From contig JANAVB010023996.1 of the NCBI GenBank assembly GCA_029216955.1, positions 15,068,180 to 15,132,179 of the forward strand: a stretch of 64,000 nt of DNA, written 5' to 3'. Position 1 is the stretch's first letter; each line of letters starts with the position of its first letter. The position numbers and the translations under genes were made by a program. The notes under the pieces were generated by a model that was given only the letters and a program-made list of their open reading frames with translations, did not search any database and was not told the origin of the DNA. Of the stretch, positions 19,465 to 29,400 are shown piece after piece. Source of the DNA: Iris pallida (lineage: Eukaryota > Streptophyta > Magnoliopsida > Asparagales > Iridaceae).

Positions 19465-22400
19465 GTGCAGCGTCCACCGTCGGCGGCGAGGTCGCCCGCG
19501 CCGCGCGTCTCCCTACCCCGCCTGCTCCCCTCCCAGGGCGGGTGGTCTTCGTCGTTCGGCCGGCTGGTCCCCGACCGGACGCTCCCGCTTCGGAAAGCGG
19601 CGCCGGCCCCCCCGCTCCTCCCTCCCCTCGTTTCTGGGATCTCCTCCCCCCCGGAGGTACCCCCAGTCCCCTTCCGCCTTGCCCGCCGAAGTCGGAGGGG
19701 TCTCTCTGCTAGCCTCCTCTTCGAGCCGGGCTGTCTTGGCCGCGCCGTGTACCGTCGTCTCAGAGTCGAATGGCGTAGGGCTGCTCATTTCAGGAGGTGG
19801 AGATGGTCAGCCACACGTCGCCCTTGGCCCCGCCGGTCGGCGACCTCCCTCCCCTTCCCCTCCTCGCTTCTTCCTCATCGCGTGCGCTGGTCGAAGGCGC
19901 TCGTCGCCCTTGTCGAGCGCTCCTCGGACTTGCTCCGGCAGTCCCTTACTGAGGAGGTGCCCCCTCTGTGCTGGCCCCCAATGGGCCGAGCCTCTCAGAC
20001 ACCGGGTGCTATGCTCCAGCAGCCCCTAGCCGAGGAGGCGCCCCGGCTGTGCTGTGCTGAGTCTCTTGCCTCGCCGTTAGACGCTCCTCATAGGCGATGG
20101 CCGCTCCTCCCCGCCACCGGAGTTCGTCGTTTGGTCGACGAGCGTGCAGCTGGAACGACCTCGGTTCTTTCCCCTCTGGCGTGTTCGGAGCTGCAGACGT
20201 CACATCCGTCCTGTCTCGCCTCGTGGGCCTGCCACTTCGGGGGGAACGCGGCTCGTGTCTCGAACGTTGACGCTCTTTCCTCGGTCGAACCGCCAGAGGA
20301 TTCTTCCTCTCGGTTGCTTTGCGCAGAAAAATCCTTTTCTCCACCGGTGGGCCCTTGCCTTGTGGAGGAGCACGTGAATGCCACCCTGGCGTTGTGACAT
20401 GATGCGCTCCTTTGCGCAGCTAAGTCCGCTCCTTCCCTTAAGCTGCACGTGGGCCTCCCCCACGAGCCAGCCTCCCCCTTATTCCCGCCTGCGCAGTTGG
20501 ATCAGATGAGGCCTTTACTCCCGCATGCGCAGTTGGATCAGTTGAGGCTGGACCCCTCCCCTCTAGTGGGACCCATGGCTCCCCATTATGCCTCCTCATT
20601 GATTCATCCAGTGCAGTTGACTGCCTCCTGCGCAGTTGACTCTGCCCGTCCCCCTTTCGCGGGCCCTCCGGCTCCCCAAGCTGACTCGGCGTGCCTTGCG
20701 GGTCTTTTCTCCTCTGTGGACTCTCACCTCCCTCCACCCTCCCCTCCGCGCCTGTCGGACCCCTTCCCCGTCTCCCCATCCTTGCAGAAGCATGCACGAC
20801 CCCCTGTCGGTACGTCTCGCAGTTCCCTCCCGGGCAGCTCCCTGCAGGGCCAGACTTCGATTCCCCAGGCTGTTGCCTGCGAGGCAATCTCCCCCCCACA
20901 GGCCTTTGTCTGCTCGGGTTTTTCCATGGAGCAAGCCTCCTTTCCTCTGACAGCTGCCGATGAGGGCATTCAGGCCGGCGTCCGACCCCCTCCATCGCCA
21001 CCCAACGGGGCTCTCCCGACCCTCCCGTCAGTTGCCCTCTCACCTCAGGCCATTGCCTCGAGACGCGGATCGCCCTCGCCATCTGGGCTGGACCCTTCAG
21101 TTTCCAGAACCCTCCCCAGCTTCCCCTCCTTCACTGATGCCCTGCGGCCTGATCGATCTCGGTTTGGTCTATTCCGGCCGCGGAAGTTGTCCTGCCGGAC
21201 GTCACTCTCTCGCCACCGCAGGACGGTTACCCTATCCGGATCCCCTTCTCCATCGAGGAGATTCGCTCCCTATCTTCCCCCTTCTCCAGGACGTTGGTTC
21301 TAAAGTTCGGATCCGGATGCCCTAAAATTTCTGTCGTTCGGGAGGCCATCTCCAGATGGGGACTCTCGACGTCATTCCGGATTGCTCCTCTCGACCCCAA
21401 ACACCTGTTTCTTCATCTATCCTCCGACCAAGACTACAACATAGGGTGGGCGAAAGGCCCGACTAAAATTGACACACAGTTTGTCAAGTTTGCCAAATGG
21501 TCACCGAACTTCAATCCCAAGATTGATTCGACCATCATCACCTCCTGGGTCACCCTTCCCAACCTCCCCCTAGTGTGTTTTCCGGCTGTAGCCCTTAAGA
21601 GGATCGCCAGCTCTTTTGGAACCCTGGTGGCCATCGCCGAAGAAACGAGAAACCTATCTGAATGTAACTACGCAAAGATTTGCGTAGAACTGGACCTCGC
21701 AAACGAGCCACCCAAACAGATCGAGATAGAACTCGGAGATCAGTCATTCAGCCAAGCGTTGGTTTACGACAACAGCATAATTTTCTGTCAACACTGCCAG
21801 ATGTGCGGCTACTCTCTTCAACACTGCTTCCGTGCTCATCCAGAACTCAAGAAGCCTGTCCCCAGGAAACCGCGCGGTACAGGCAAGGCTCCCCCATCCC
21901 GTCCCTCATCACAGATCCCCTCCACCCCCTTCTCCCGCTCGGAGTTCCCCCATCCATACCGCCTCTATCTCCGCGCCACCCCCTTCTCTCGCCATCACTC
22001 TCCATAATTCCTTCGGAGCGCTTGACGCGGTCCCAGCTGAGGGCGCTCTAGAGTCGGCGGTATCCGATTGCCTCCCTAACCTCCTATCCCCTTCTCTCGC
22101 CATCACTCTCCATAATTCCTTCAGAGCTCTAGACTTTGATCCGGATGTTTGCTCTCCGGAGACGCCTACCTCCGGCGGTCCCCCTAACCCCCCATCCCTG
22201 CCCCATACCGACCTCACACTCGCTTCCCTCCAAATTCCCCCCATCACCCCTACCTCCCCCGAGGCTCCCCCCCAAGCCTCCTCCTCTGAACCAGTGATTC
22301 CCATTGGTCAGCCTATGGACAGTCTCCTATCGCCCTTCAACGGCGCGGGTGACGGGGCTCCGTCCCCCGTCAATCCTCCTCCCCCCTTGTCCTGCCATGG

Positions 22401-22693
22401 TCCCTCCTCGCCCACTCACCGGCAGATTTTGGCAGGCCCAGGAAGCGGGTTTCCTTGATCGAGGCAATCCTCTTTGCGCTCTAGCGGAGTGTGAAGATGC
22501 TGCCACTTCCACCCTGGCAGTCGTAGTCGTTAACACGAGTTCTGATGGGGCCCTTGTTCCGGTCAGTACCAGCCCCGAAAACAACTATCTCAAGAAAAAG
22601 AAGAAATCCAAGAAACAAAGGCAGCGGACGGCGATGACCACGAGATCCGCCGCAAAGCTGCAAAACACCCCTGCATCCACCCTTAATGCCTAA
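19465..22693 (+). pseudogene. LINE ORF1 (DUF4283 / zinc-knuckle RNA-binding protein)
   Basis: ORF1 coats LINE RNA. The N-terminal part (19465-21170) is unusually Pro/Ser/Arg-rich and GC-rich, with one TGA at 20395-20397. A frame change near 21170 leads into a DUF4283 domain (about 21190-21790). That domain runs from PIRIPFSIEEIRSL through VLKFGSGCPKISVVREAI and WVTLPNLPLVCF to a knuckle-like CQHCQMCGYSLQHC near 21790-21830. Further frame changes near 21850-21990 and 22310-22460 lead to a Pro-rich tail and a basic end (KKKKKSKKQRQR). The stop codon at 22691-22693 overlaps the ORF2 start by 8 nt. The start codon is uncertain: 19347 or 19465. An exact repeat of about 34 bp (21981 and 22089) lies in the Pro-rich part. 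Confidence 0.72.
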
Positions 22694-25307
22694 CATTCTT
22701 TCTTGGAACGTTCGAGGCATTGGAAATAAACAGACTTTGAATCGGGTCATCAGCCTTACCAAATCCAATCGGATTGATCTACTTGTCATTATTGAACCTA
22801 AAATTCCACACAAAAGAATGAAAGAAATTCAACTCAAGCTGGGATTCCCTTCCGCAATCTTCGGATGTCACGACATTTGGATCTTCTTCGCAGCTGATTT
22901 CCGCTTTGGCATTACTAACGACTCCCCTCAGGCCCTCTCCTGTTTGGTCGAGCATCCAGCCTTCAAGTCCCGTATCCTTCTTTCGGCCATCCACGGTAGC
23001 TGCAGCATCCCGGAGCGTAGAGTTCTTTGGAAGCTTCTGTCGGGGCCCTCCCTTCCTCACGACGATATGTCGTGGCTTTGCATTGGAGATTTCAACACTG
23101 TATCTTGCAGAGAGGAAAAATTCGGTGGTCGTGACCCCCCTCATTCGGCCATGGAGGACTTCAACAACTTCACATTAACCGCCCATCTTTCCGATATTCC
23201 CTTCCACGGCAATCAGTTCACTTGGTGCAATATGCAAGATGGACCGCGTAGGCAGTACTCCCGCCTGAATCGTGCCATGGTCAATGACTGCTGGTCGGAT
23301 TTGGGTTTGAACAGTAATCTGTCGCACCTGAACTCCACCGAATCTGACCATTCCCCCCTCTTTCTCGAGATTAGCAACACCCATAGCCACATCCATAAAT
23401 CATTCCGCTTCCTTGACTTCTGGCGACACCACCCCCAGTTCATGCCCATTGTGGAAGAGGCTTGGGTCTCGGTCACTCACCCGGATCCGCTGGTCAGAAT
23501 TGCTATCAAACTCAAAGCTACTAGAAAAGCCCTTACGGCCTGGAGCAAAATTGCTTTTGGGGACATTTTCCAAGCCATTAAAGATGCTGAAGACGACGTT
23601 ACCCGTGCGGAGATTGACTTCTCCGTCGTCAATTCCCAGGAGAATTGTGCCTCTCTCAACCTCGCCAAGGCCATCCTTAAATCTAGAATCAGGGTTGAAA
23701 CTGAATTCTGGAGACAGAAGGCTAGATTAACCTGGGACATGGAAGGGGATAAGAACTCTGGATTCTTTCACAAATGCGTCAAAGGACGCAGAAACTCTCT
23801 TAAGATTCATCGCATCCGCGACGAAAATAGGGAACTTCTGGACGATCAAGAGCACATTCAGACGGCAGCCACGAACTATTTCTCCAGCATGTTTGCTAAA
23901 GAGGACGTGGTCAAAGATGACGGTTTCCTGTCCGAGATCCCCTCCCTGATTCGTGACAGGGATAACGAGAGCCTCAGAGCTCCTCCCTCTGTCGACGAAG
24001 TTAAGACCGCTGTGTGGTCCATTAACGCTAACAGCGCCCCGGGTCCGGACGGTTTCAACGGGGTGTTTTTCCGAACATGCTGGGATATTATTCGGTCCGA
24101 CCTCTGGGAGGCCACAACCGCCTTTTTCCAAGGAGCAACGTACCCGAAATCTATAACCTCCGCCCACATCATCCTTATTCCCAAGAAAGACAACCCGGAG
24201 ACCTTTAAAGATTTCAGACCAATCAGCCTCTGCACTTTCACCAATAAAATTATTTCTAAAATCATCGCCTCCAGAATGTCGGATATCCTCCCCAGAATCA
24301 TCTCCGAAGAACAAAGCGGCTTCGTCAAAGGACGTAATATCACCGATAATATCCTCCTGGCCCAAGAAATGATCACTTGCATGAAATTCCCGTCTAGGGG
24401 GAACGTCGCCATCAAACTGGACATGGAAAAAGCCTACGACCGTCTTGACTGGCAGTTCATGATCTGGGTGTTCAGAGCATTTGGTTTCTCGGAACCGGTT
24501 ATTGACATCATTTTCAGATCCATCAACAACTCCTGGTTTTCCACCGTCATCAACGGACAACCTCAAGGTTTCTTCAAAGCTACTCGCGGTGTCAGACAGG
24601 GAGACCCCCTCTCCTCCACCATTTTCATCATCACAGCAGAAGCCCTGAGCAGAAACCTCAAAATCATGCCGCGATCTCCTGGATTCCAGCACTTTCACAC
24701 AACGACCGGCTGCCCTCTCATAACTCATCTTGCGTACGCGGACGACATCCTTATTTTCTCCACTGGCGCTATTGGAGCCATTGAGGTGGTTATTAGAACT
24801 CTTGCTAATTACACTCGGTGCTCTGGCCAGAAAATCAATAACAGCAAGAGCGTGATCTACACTCATCACAAAGCCGATAGAACTCACTCGGCAGAGCTGT
24901 CCACCATGACCTCTTTCTCCACAGCTTATCCCCCTTTCCTGTACTTAGGCTGCCCGTTGGTGTACGGCAGAACGAGCTCTAGGATGTTCGACCACATGGT
25001 GGGCAAGATTCGTCAGAAAATAGCGGGCTGGCATAACGCCACCCTTTCACCCGGGGGGAAGTTAATTCTTATAAAGCACGTCCTATCTTCCATCCCCCTA
25101 TACACCCTTGCTGTGTGCGCGCCCCCCATCAAAGTGCTTCATTCTATTGAATCTATTCTCGCCAATTTCTTTTGGGGACATCTCGAGGGCAAGAATAAGT
25201 ATCACTGGGCAAGTTGGGCTTCCATGGCCAAACCTACTGAAGAGGGTGGCATGGGATTCTGCAGACTTGTCCACATGGTCGACGCCCAATCAGCGAAATT
25301 GTGGTAG
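22686..25307 (+). CDS. LINE ORF2: endonuclease and reverse transcriptase (uninterrupted 873 codons)
   Basis: ORF2 nicks target DNA and reverse transcribes LINE RNA. The APE-type endonuclease covers residues 1-225: WNVRG (7-11), the Glu of IIEPK (37), GDFN (134-137) and SDH (220-222). The usual SRLDR motif reads SRLNR (192-196), a loss of Asp. The RT covers about 445-720: NSAPGPDGF, LIPKKDNPETFKDFRPISL, LDMEKAYDRLDW (578-589), GVRQGDPLSS (635-644) and the catalytic AYADD (683-687). The start ATG overlaps the ORF1 stop (A-ATG-CCT-AA), which suggests reinitiation. The frame ends here at a UAG where related proteins have a C-terminal extension. The same frame continues to 26234 with only two more UAGs. 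Confidence 0.9.
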   Translation: MPNILSWNVRGIGNKQTLNRVISLTKSNRIDLLVIIEPKIPHKRMKEIQLKLGFPSAIFGCHDIWIFFAADFRFGITNDSPQALSCLVEHPAFKSRILLSAIHGSCSIPERRVLWKLLSGPSLPHDDMSWLCIGDFNTVSCREEKFGGRDPPHSAMEDFNNFTLTAHLSDIPFHGNQFTWCNMQDGPRRQYSRLNRAMVNDCWSDLGLNSNLSHLNSTESDHSPLFLEISNTHSHIHKSFRFLDFWRHHPQFMPIVEEAWVSVTHPDPLVRIAIKLKATRKALTAWSKIAFGDIFQAIKDAEDDVTRAEIDFSVVNSQENCASLNLAKAILKSRIRVETEFWRQKARLTWDMEGDKNSGFFHKCVKGRRNSLKIHRIRDENRELLDDQEHIQTAATNYFSSMFAKEDVVKDDGFLSEIPSLIRDRDNESLRAPPSVDEVKTAVWSINANSAPGPDGFNGVFFRTCWDIIRSDLWEATTAFFQGATYPKSITSAHIILIPKKDNPETFKDFRPISLCTFTNKIISKIIASRMSDILPRIISEEQSGFVKGRNITDNILLAQEMITCMKFPSRGNVAIKLDMEKAYDRLDWQFMIWVFRAFGFSEPVIDIIFRSINNSWFSTVINGQPQGFFKATRGVRQGDPLSSTIFIITAEALSRNLKIMPRSPGFQHFHTTTGCPLITHLAYADDILIFSTGAIGAIEVVIRTLANYTRCSGQKINNSKSVIYTHHKADRTHSAELSTMTSFSTAYPPFLYLGCPLVYGRTSSRMFDHMVGKIRQKIAGWHNATLSPGGKLILIKHVLSSIPLYTLAVCAPPIKVLHSIESILANFFWGHLEGKNKYHWASWASMAKPTEEGGMGFCRLVHMVDAQSAKLW

Positions 25308-26234
25308 AAAATCTGCTCCGATAACTCAATCTGGACCAGGTTCATGAGAGCGAGATACGCCAGATTCTGTCACTTAACTGAGGCGTCTGCCAACAACAGA
25401 TCCTCGGCGTCGTGGCGGCGCATCATCCGCGACCGTTCTCTCGCGGAACCGTACTTGCGCCTGACACTGGGCAATGGACATTCTCAGGCATGCAAGGAAC
25501 GCTGGCTGGGGGACGAGATCCTCAGGCCCAACGCTATTACTCCGCCGTTGTGTGAGATCCGAGATTTTTGGGATGATGACGCGTCAAGCTAGAATTGGGA
25601 TAGAGTTCGCGATTGGCTGGGACCGGCGGCCATAGCGACCCTTGGTGCTTCGCATCTATCGATCAACGATGCTCCTGACGTGCTCAGATGGTCCCCAAAC
25701 CAGGGTGGCGTCTTCACCTTTGCTTCGGCCAGAACCACCATCAGAGAAATCCAAGTAACGACCGCCCCTTCCGCCAAATTTTGGCACTCGTGTATTCCAG
25801 AGAAATGGTCCATCCTCTTTTGGCGTGCCGCGCGTCGGAAACTCCCTACGGACGATGCTGTCTTATCCTTCGGCTTCAGTCTGGCGTCCAGATGCCACTG
25901 CTGTGCTGATCACCAATCGGAATCCGTCGAGCATGTTCTTCTTTCTGGTGATTCGGCCTGCCACATTTGGTCGCTCCTTCATTACAGGTGCAACTTGGTC
26001 CCCACAACCGGGGACATCAACGATCTGCTGGCCAGCTGGAACGCGTCTCACGGGCATCAGATCGTCGCTGCCGCCGCATTTTGGGTTTTATAGAAAAACA
26101 GAAACAAGTACAGATACGAGGGCCGTCAACTACCGCCCCCTCAATTGTACTGTGAGGTGGTTCGGCAAATCTTCAAAAGAAAAAGACATTGCTCTCACAC
26201 CTCGAACCAGTTTTGGGACGCACTGGACTCCTGA
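25308..26234 (+). pseudogene. LINE ORF2 C-terminal part with zf-RVT domain
   Basis: It continues in the same frame as the RT ORF, with no frameshift, to a natural TGA at 26232-26234. That gives a full ORF2 of 1183 codons, a normal plant L1 length. The zf-RVT zinc-binding region is visible at about 25720-25980 (FWRAARRKLPTDD, CHCCADHQSESVEHVL). The end FWVL-stop-KNRN matches the family W-x-I-W-K-x-R-N motif. In-frame stops are at 25305-25307, 25590-25592 and 26091-26093. All three are TAG, and at least the last clearly replaces Trp. Confidence 0.8.
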
Positions 26235-26427
26235 CAGGGGATGAGGCGCTCTTTCCTTAGGCGCTGCTTCGTCCGCCTAACCTTCTGATGCTCGGTCCAG
26301 TTTTCGTTTTGTGGGCAACACTTTGTGTTTCTTTCTTGGTTTGTTTTTGGGTCTTTCGTCGCGCGAGGCGCGCTTACTTGTATAGGCTTCGGCATTTTGC
26401 GCCTATTTTTCAATAAAGTCTATTTTC

Positions 26428-26430
<3 letters not shown>

Positions 26431-26462
<32 letters not shown>
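26431..26462. repeat. (AT)n tail at the LINE 3' end
   Basis: A 32 bp pure AT dinucleotide run follows the LINE poly(A)-signal region. It is either the element's own tail or part of a (TA)n target site. Confidence 0.9.
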
Positions 26463-26464
<2 letters not shown>

Positions 26465-26864
26465 ATATATGCAATGAATGTCGTGATGAATGCAATGTGG
26501 GGATAAGGAATGAATGTGTAGATGCATATATGTATGCATGAGTATATACAATTTAGTGTTAAAATGAATGCAATGTATAGATAATTCATGTAGTGAAAAT
26601 AAAAGCAATTATAAATGTAATGCAAGTATCTATGTATGCATATAGGTAAGCTATTATATTGGTAATATAGGCATACATGAATGCGTGAATGCATAAATAA
26701 TGTAATTGTGAAACATGTATGCTATGAAGTGTAAATGCAATGATAAATAATAGATGTATGCATGAGTGTATATAAGCAATGTATTGTATATATGTATTAT
26801 ATATGGTGAGTTTGTATGTTTAGGCTATAAACTTGATATATATATGTGATATGTATATATTTGG
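26463..26864. other. AT-rich spacer with ATGAATGCAATG-like repeats
   Basis: No gene. Degenerate repeats of ATGAATG, GCAATG and ATATGTATGCATG fill this 400 bp spacer between the LINE and the next LTR. Confidence 0.5.
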
Positions 26865-27650
26865 TATAGTGTCACGACCCGCACCCTAGGGTTAGGGTAC
26901 GAGAACGTAACAACGTCCAGCCTACGCCGCAGTGCCGGCGGTAGAACGCTGTCCTAGGTCTCATGCATCTAACAGTATAAGGCTAAGCAGTTTATACTCC
27001 CTGAATGGGGGTGACATAGCAGAATGTAAACTCAATCACATCTAAGGTAGAGCATAATGGAAGATAGATAAAACATGAAATCCAAAAGAGATACAGCAGA
27101 TAGAAGTCTAAGTGTCTAAGATACACAAACCCAGAAATATGTCTCAAAGCTCAAATACAGTAATCCATAAAGTAAATACAACTCCAGACAACTGAAATAG
27201 CTATCTAAACAACCTCTAATGTATCTCCTCTAGGCTAGCAGGCAACCTTCAAGCTATCTGTAAAATTTATCAACAGGTCCAGTCAGGACAGGAGCGAGCA
27301 CAGTACATCTCAACAAGTCATAGCAGGTTAGAAAATATAATCATGCAGTAAAGTAAGATACAGGATCTGAAGGAAATACAGTATGTAAACAGAGAGAGAG
27401 AGAACTGTAATAGAAATATCTACTATAAGTAGAGAACTAACAGTGTCTAGTGAGTCAGAGTACAATATAAATATGTGAATGGCATAGAAGATTCTGGGAA
27501 CGATACTATGGAGTGATTCTGGGAACTACACTACTTGAATATTATTCACATGTCTACTTTACTCCCCCGTACCCCCAATCAATACACAAGGATCCAACCA
27601 GGTTATGTTATGATTCCATGCAAAGGCCCACAAGGGATGATACATAGATA

Positions 27651-27728
27651 GCCCATAAATGGGTGATTCTGGGAATGCCCATAATGGGGTGATTCTGGGA
27701 ATGCCCATAAATAGGGTGATTCTGGGAA
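27651..27728. repeat. 26 bp tandem repeat x 3
   Basis: Units starting GCCCATAAATGGGTGATTCT lie at 27651, 27677 and 27703. The sub-motif TGATTCTGGGAA also occurs twice more near 27490-27520. Confidence 0.9.
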
Positions 27729-28659
27729 GACTCTGTGATCATGAGAGTACATGTCACAAGTAATCGAAGAACCGTGAAGCATAGTGATACACCATGTAAG
27801 TGAAACGCACAGAATATGTAGTATACGATGCTTCCTGAGGGGATAACATCTCAAGAATGGATCCATATAGTACTAATCTGTGTTACCAACGTGACAACAT
27901 CAAGTAAAGTAATCTAAAGCAGGAAAATAATTCTAACAGGATATGAAATGATCAGAGAATGTACTCGCCTGATAACCTGAACAGCTGATAGGTATCGGGG
28001 TCCAACTGAAGCCATAGAGTCCTATTTAAAGCAATACAGGTTACAAGGTGTTTAAGTTGTAATAAATAAATCTCTACCATTAATCTATTTTATCCTAGGT
28101 TCTTCTAAGTCAAAACAACTCTAGGTCAACTCCGGTCAATAATCTAGTCAAACTAGGTCAAGTGTTGACTTACAGTTGACTTTGGGTCAACTGGTCAACT
28201 CTGGTCAAACAGGGTCAATTCTAGTCTAATTATTAAAGATATAAAGTGTACTTCGTTATTTGTACGTCGAAACTAACGACATGCAAATCGAGATAAGAAG
28301 ATCAACAGTAAAGTTGATAATCTTATTATAGTGATCCACGTGTCCATCTTGTCAATTTCAACGATGTGTGATCACTGGAATTGACTGAGCTCAGTTTCGT
28401 TGTACTAATCCCGAAATACGAACATTATAAGAATTAATTATTAATAAATTATAAAAAGGTTAAACTCGGAGAAACTATCAACAAACATTATCAGACGATG
28501 AAATAAACATCGCCAACGTGTCCAGAATGGTCAAATTAGCTAGGATAGCCTCCCCATCGGTGCAATTTGGACACAAGGGCAAAAAGATAATTTTGGGTCA
28601 AAACGGTATCCGTGTTGGAGCCGTTTTGTACCAAAATACGTGCAAGAAAACAAGTCTAT

Positions 28660-29400
28660 AAAATATAACAAATTATATGTCCACGAAACCAGAATGACGA
28701 TACGAACCCAACGGTATCTCCAGAATTGGATTCCGTTGACCCGATCTCAATTTGGTCCGTTGACCAGAACTTAGAATTCCGGTTTGCACAGAAATGCATG
28801 CCGGAGCCAATGTTCTCAAAACTCAGCAAACTACATGTCAACGAGTCCAGAATGACGATACGAACTCAACGGTATCTCCAGAATTGGATTTCGTTGACCC
28901 GATCTCAATTTGGTCCGTTGACCAGAACTTGGAATTCCGGTTTGTACGGAAATGCGTGTCGGAGCCAATATTCTCAAAACTCAGCAAACTACATGTCAAC
29001 GAGTCTAGAATGACGATACAAAGTCAACGGTACATCCGAAATTAGATTCCGATGAGCCGATCTCAAAATAACCCGTTGATCCGGATATTGGTATCCGACT
29101 TGCACCGAAATGCGTGCCGGATCCAATGTCCACCAAAATCTAGCAACTTATATGTCAACGAGTCCAGAATGACGATACGAACTCAACGGTATATTCGGAT
29201 TTGGATTTCGATGAGCCGACGTCAAAAAGTCCCGTTGACCCGGACTGTGGGACCCACTTTGCACCGAAAAACGTGCCAGAGCCCACGTCCTCCAAATCTA
29301 ACAAATTTTATACAAAAACATGCCAGAACGACGCCACAAGTCTAATGGTGGTGCCAAAAATGAAATCTGGAGTCCCATGTTCAAAAATAAAATTTTACAA
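28660..29400. repeat. 158 bp tandem repeat x about 5 inside the solo LTR
   Basis: The marker AGAATGACGATACGAAC recurs at 28691, 28849, 29007 and 29166, and diverged at 29324, giving a steady 158-159 bp period. Units are rich in TTGACC/GGTCAA words, as is DNA further left (28090-28220). The length is close to one nucleosome repeat, typical of satellite DNA. Confidence 0.88.

Larger units (their letters stand above)
19344..26430 (+). mobile_element. L1-type LINE, near full length (about 7.1 kb)
   Basis: A GC-rich 5' region is followed by ORF1 (DUF4283-type RNA-binding domain plus zinc knuckle), then ORF2 (endonuclease, reverse transcriptase and zf-RVT). A short 3' UTR contains AATAAA (26412-26417). 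This is the plant L1 layout. The element is bounded on both sides by (TA)n, so the target duplication cannot be resolved and the 3' tail may itself be the (TA)n. Composition changes sharply from AT-rich to very GC-rich at the 5' edge. ORF1 has frameshifts. ORF2 is open over 1183 codons except for three UAG codons. It copies its own RNA at the target site by target-primed reverse transcription. Confidence 0.88.

Noticed and set aside
19465..20397. A separate host gene or bacterial contamination with high GC
   Set aside because: The frame leads into the DUF4283 region of LINE ORF1 and the GC-rich composition continues without a boundary, so it is best read as part of the LINE.
23727..24887. 386-codon ORF on the minus strand
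   Set aside because: An antisense shadow of the LINE ORF2 reverse transcriptase, with no domain of its own.
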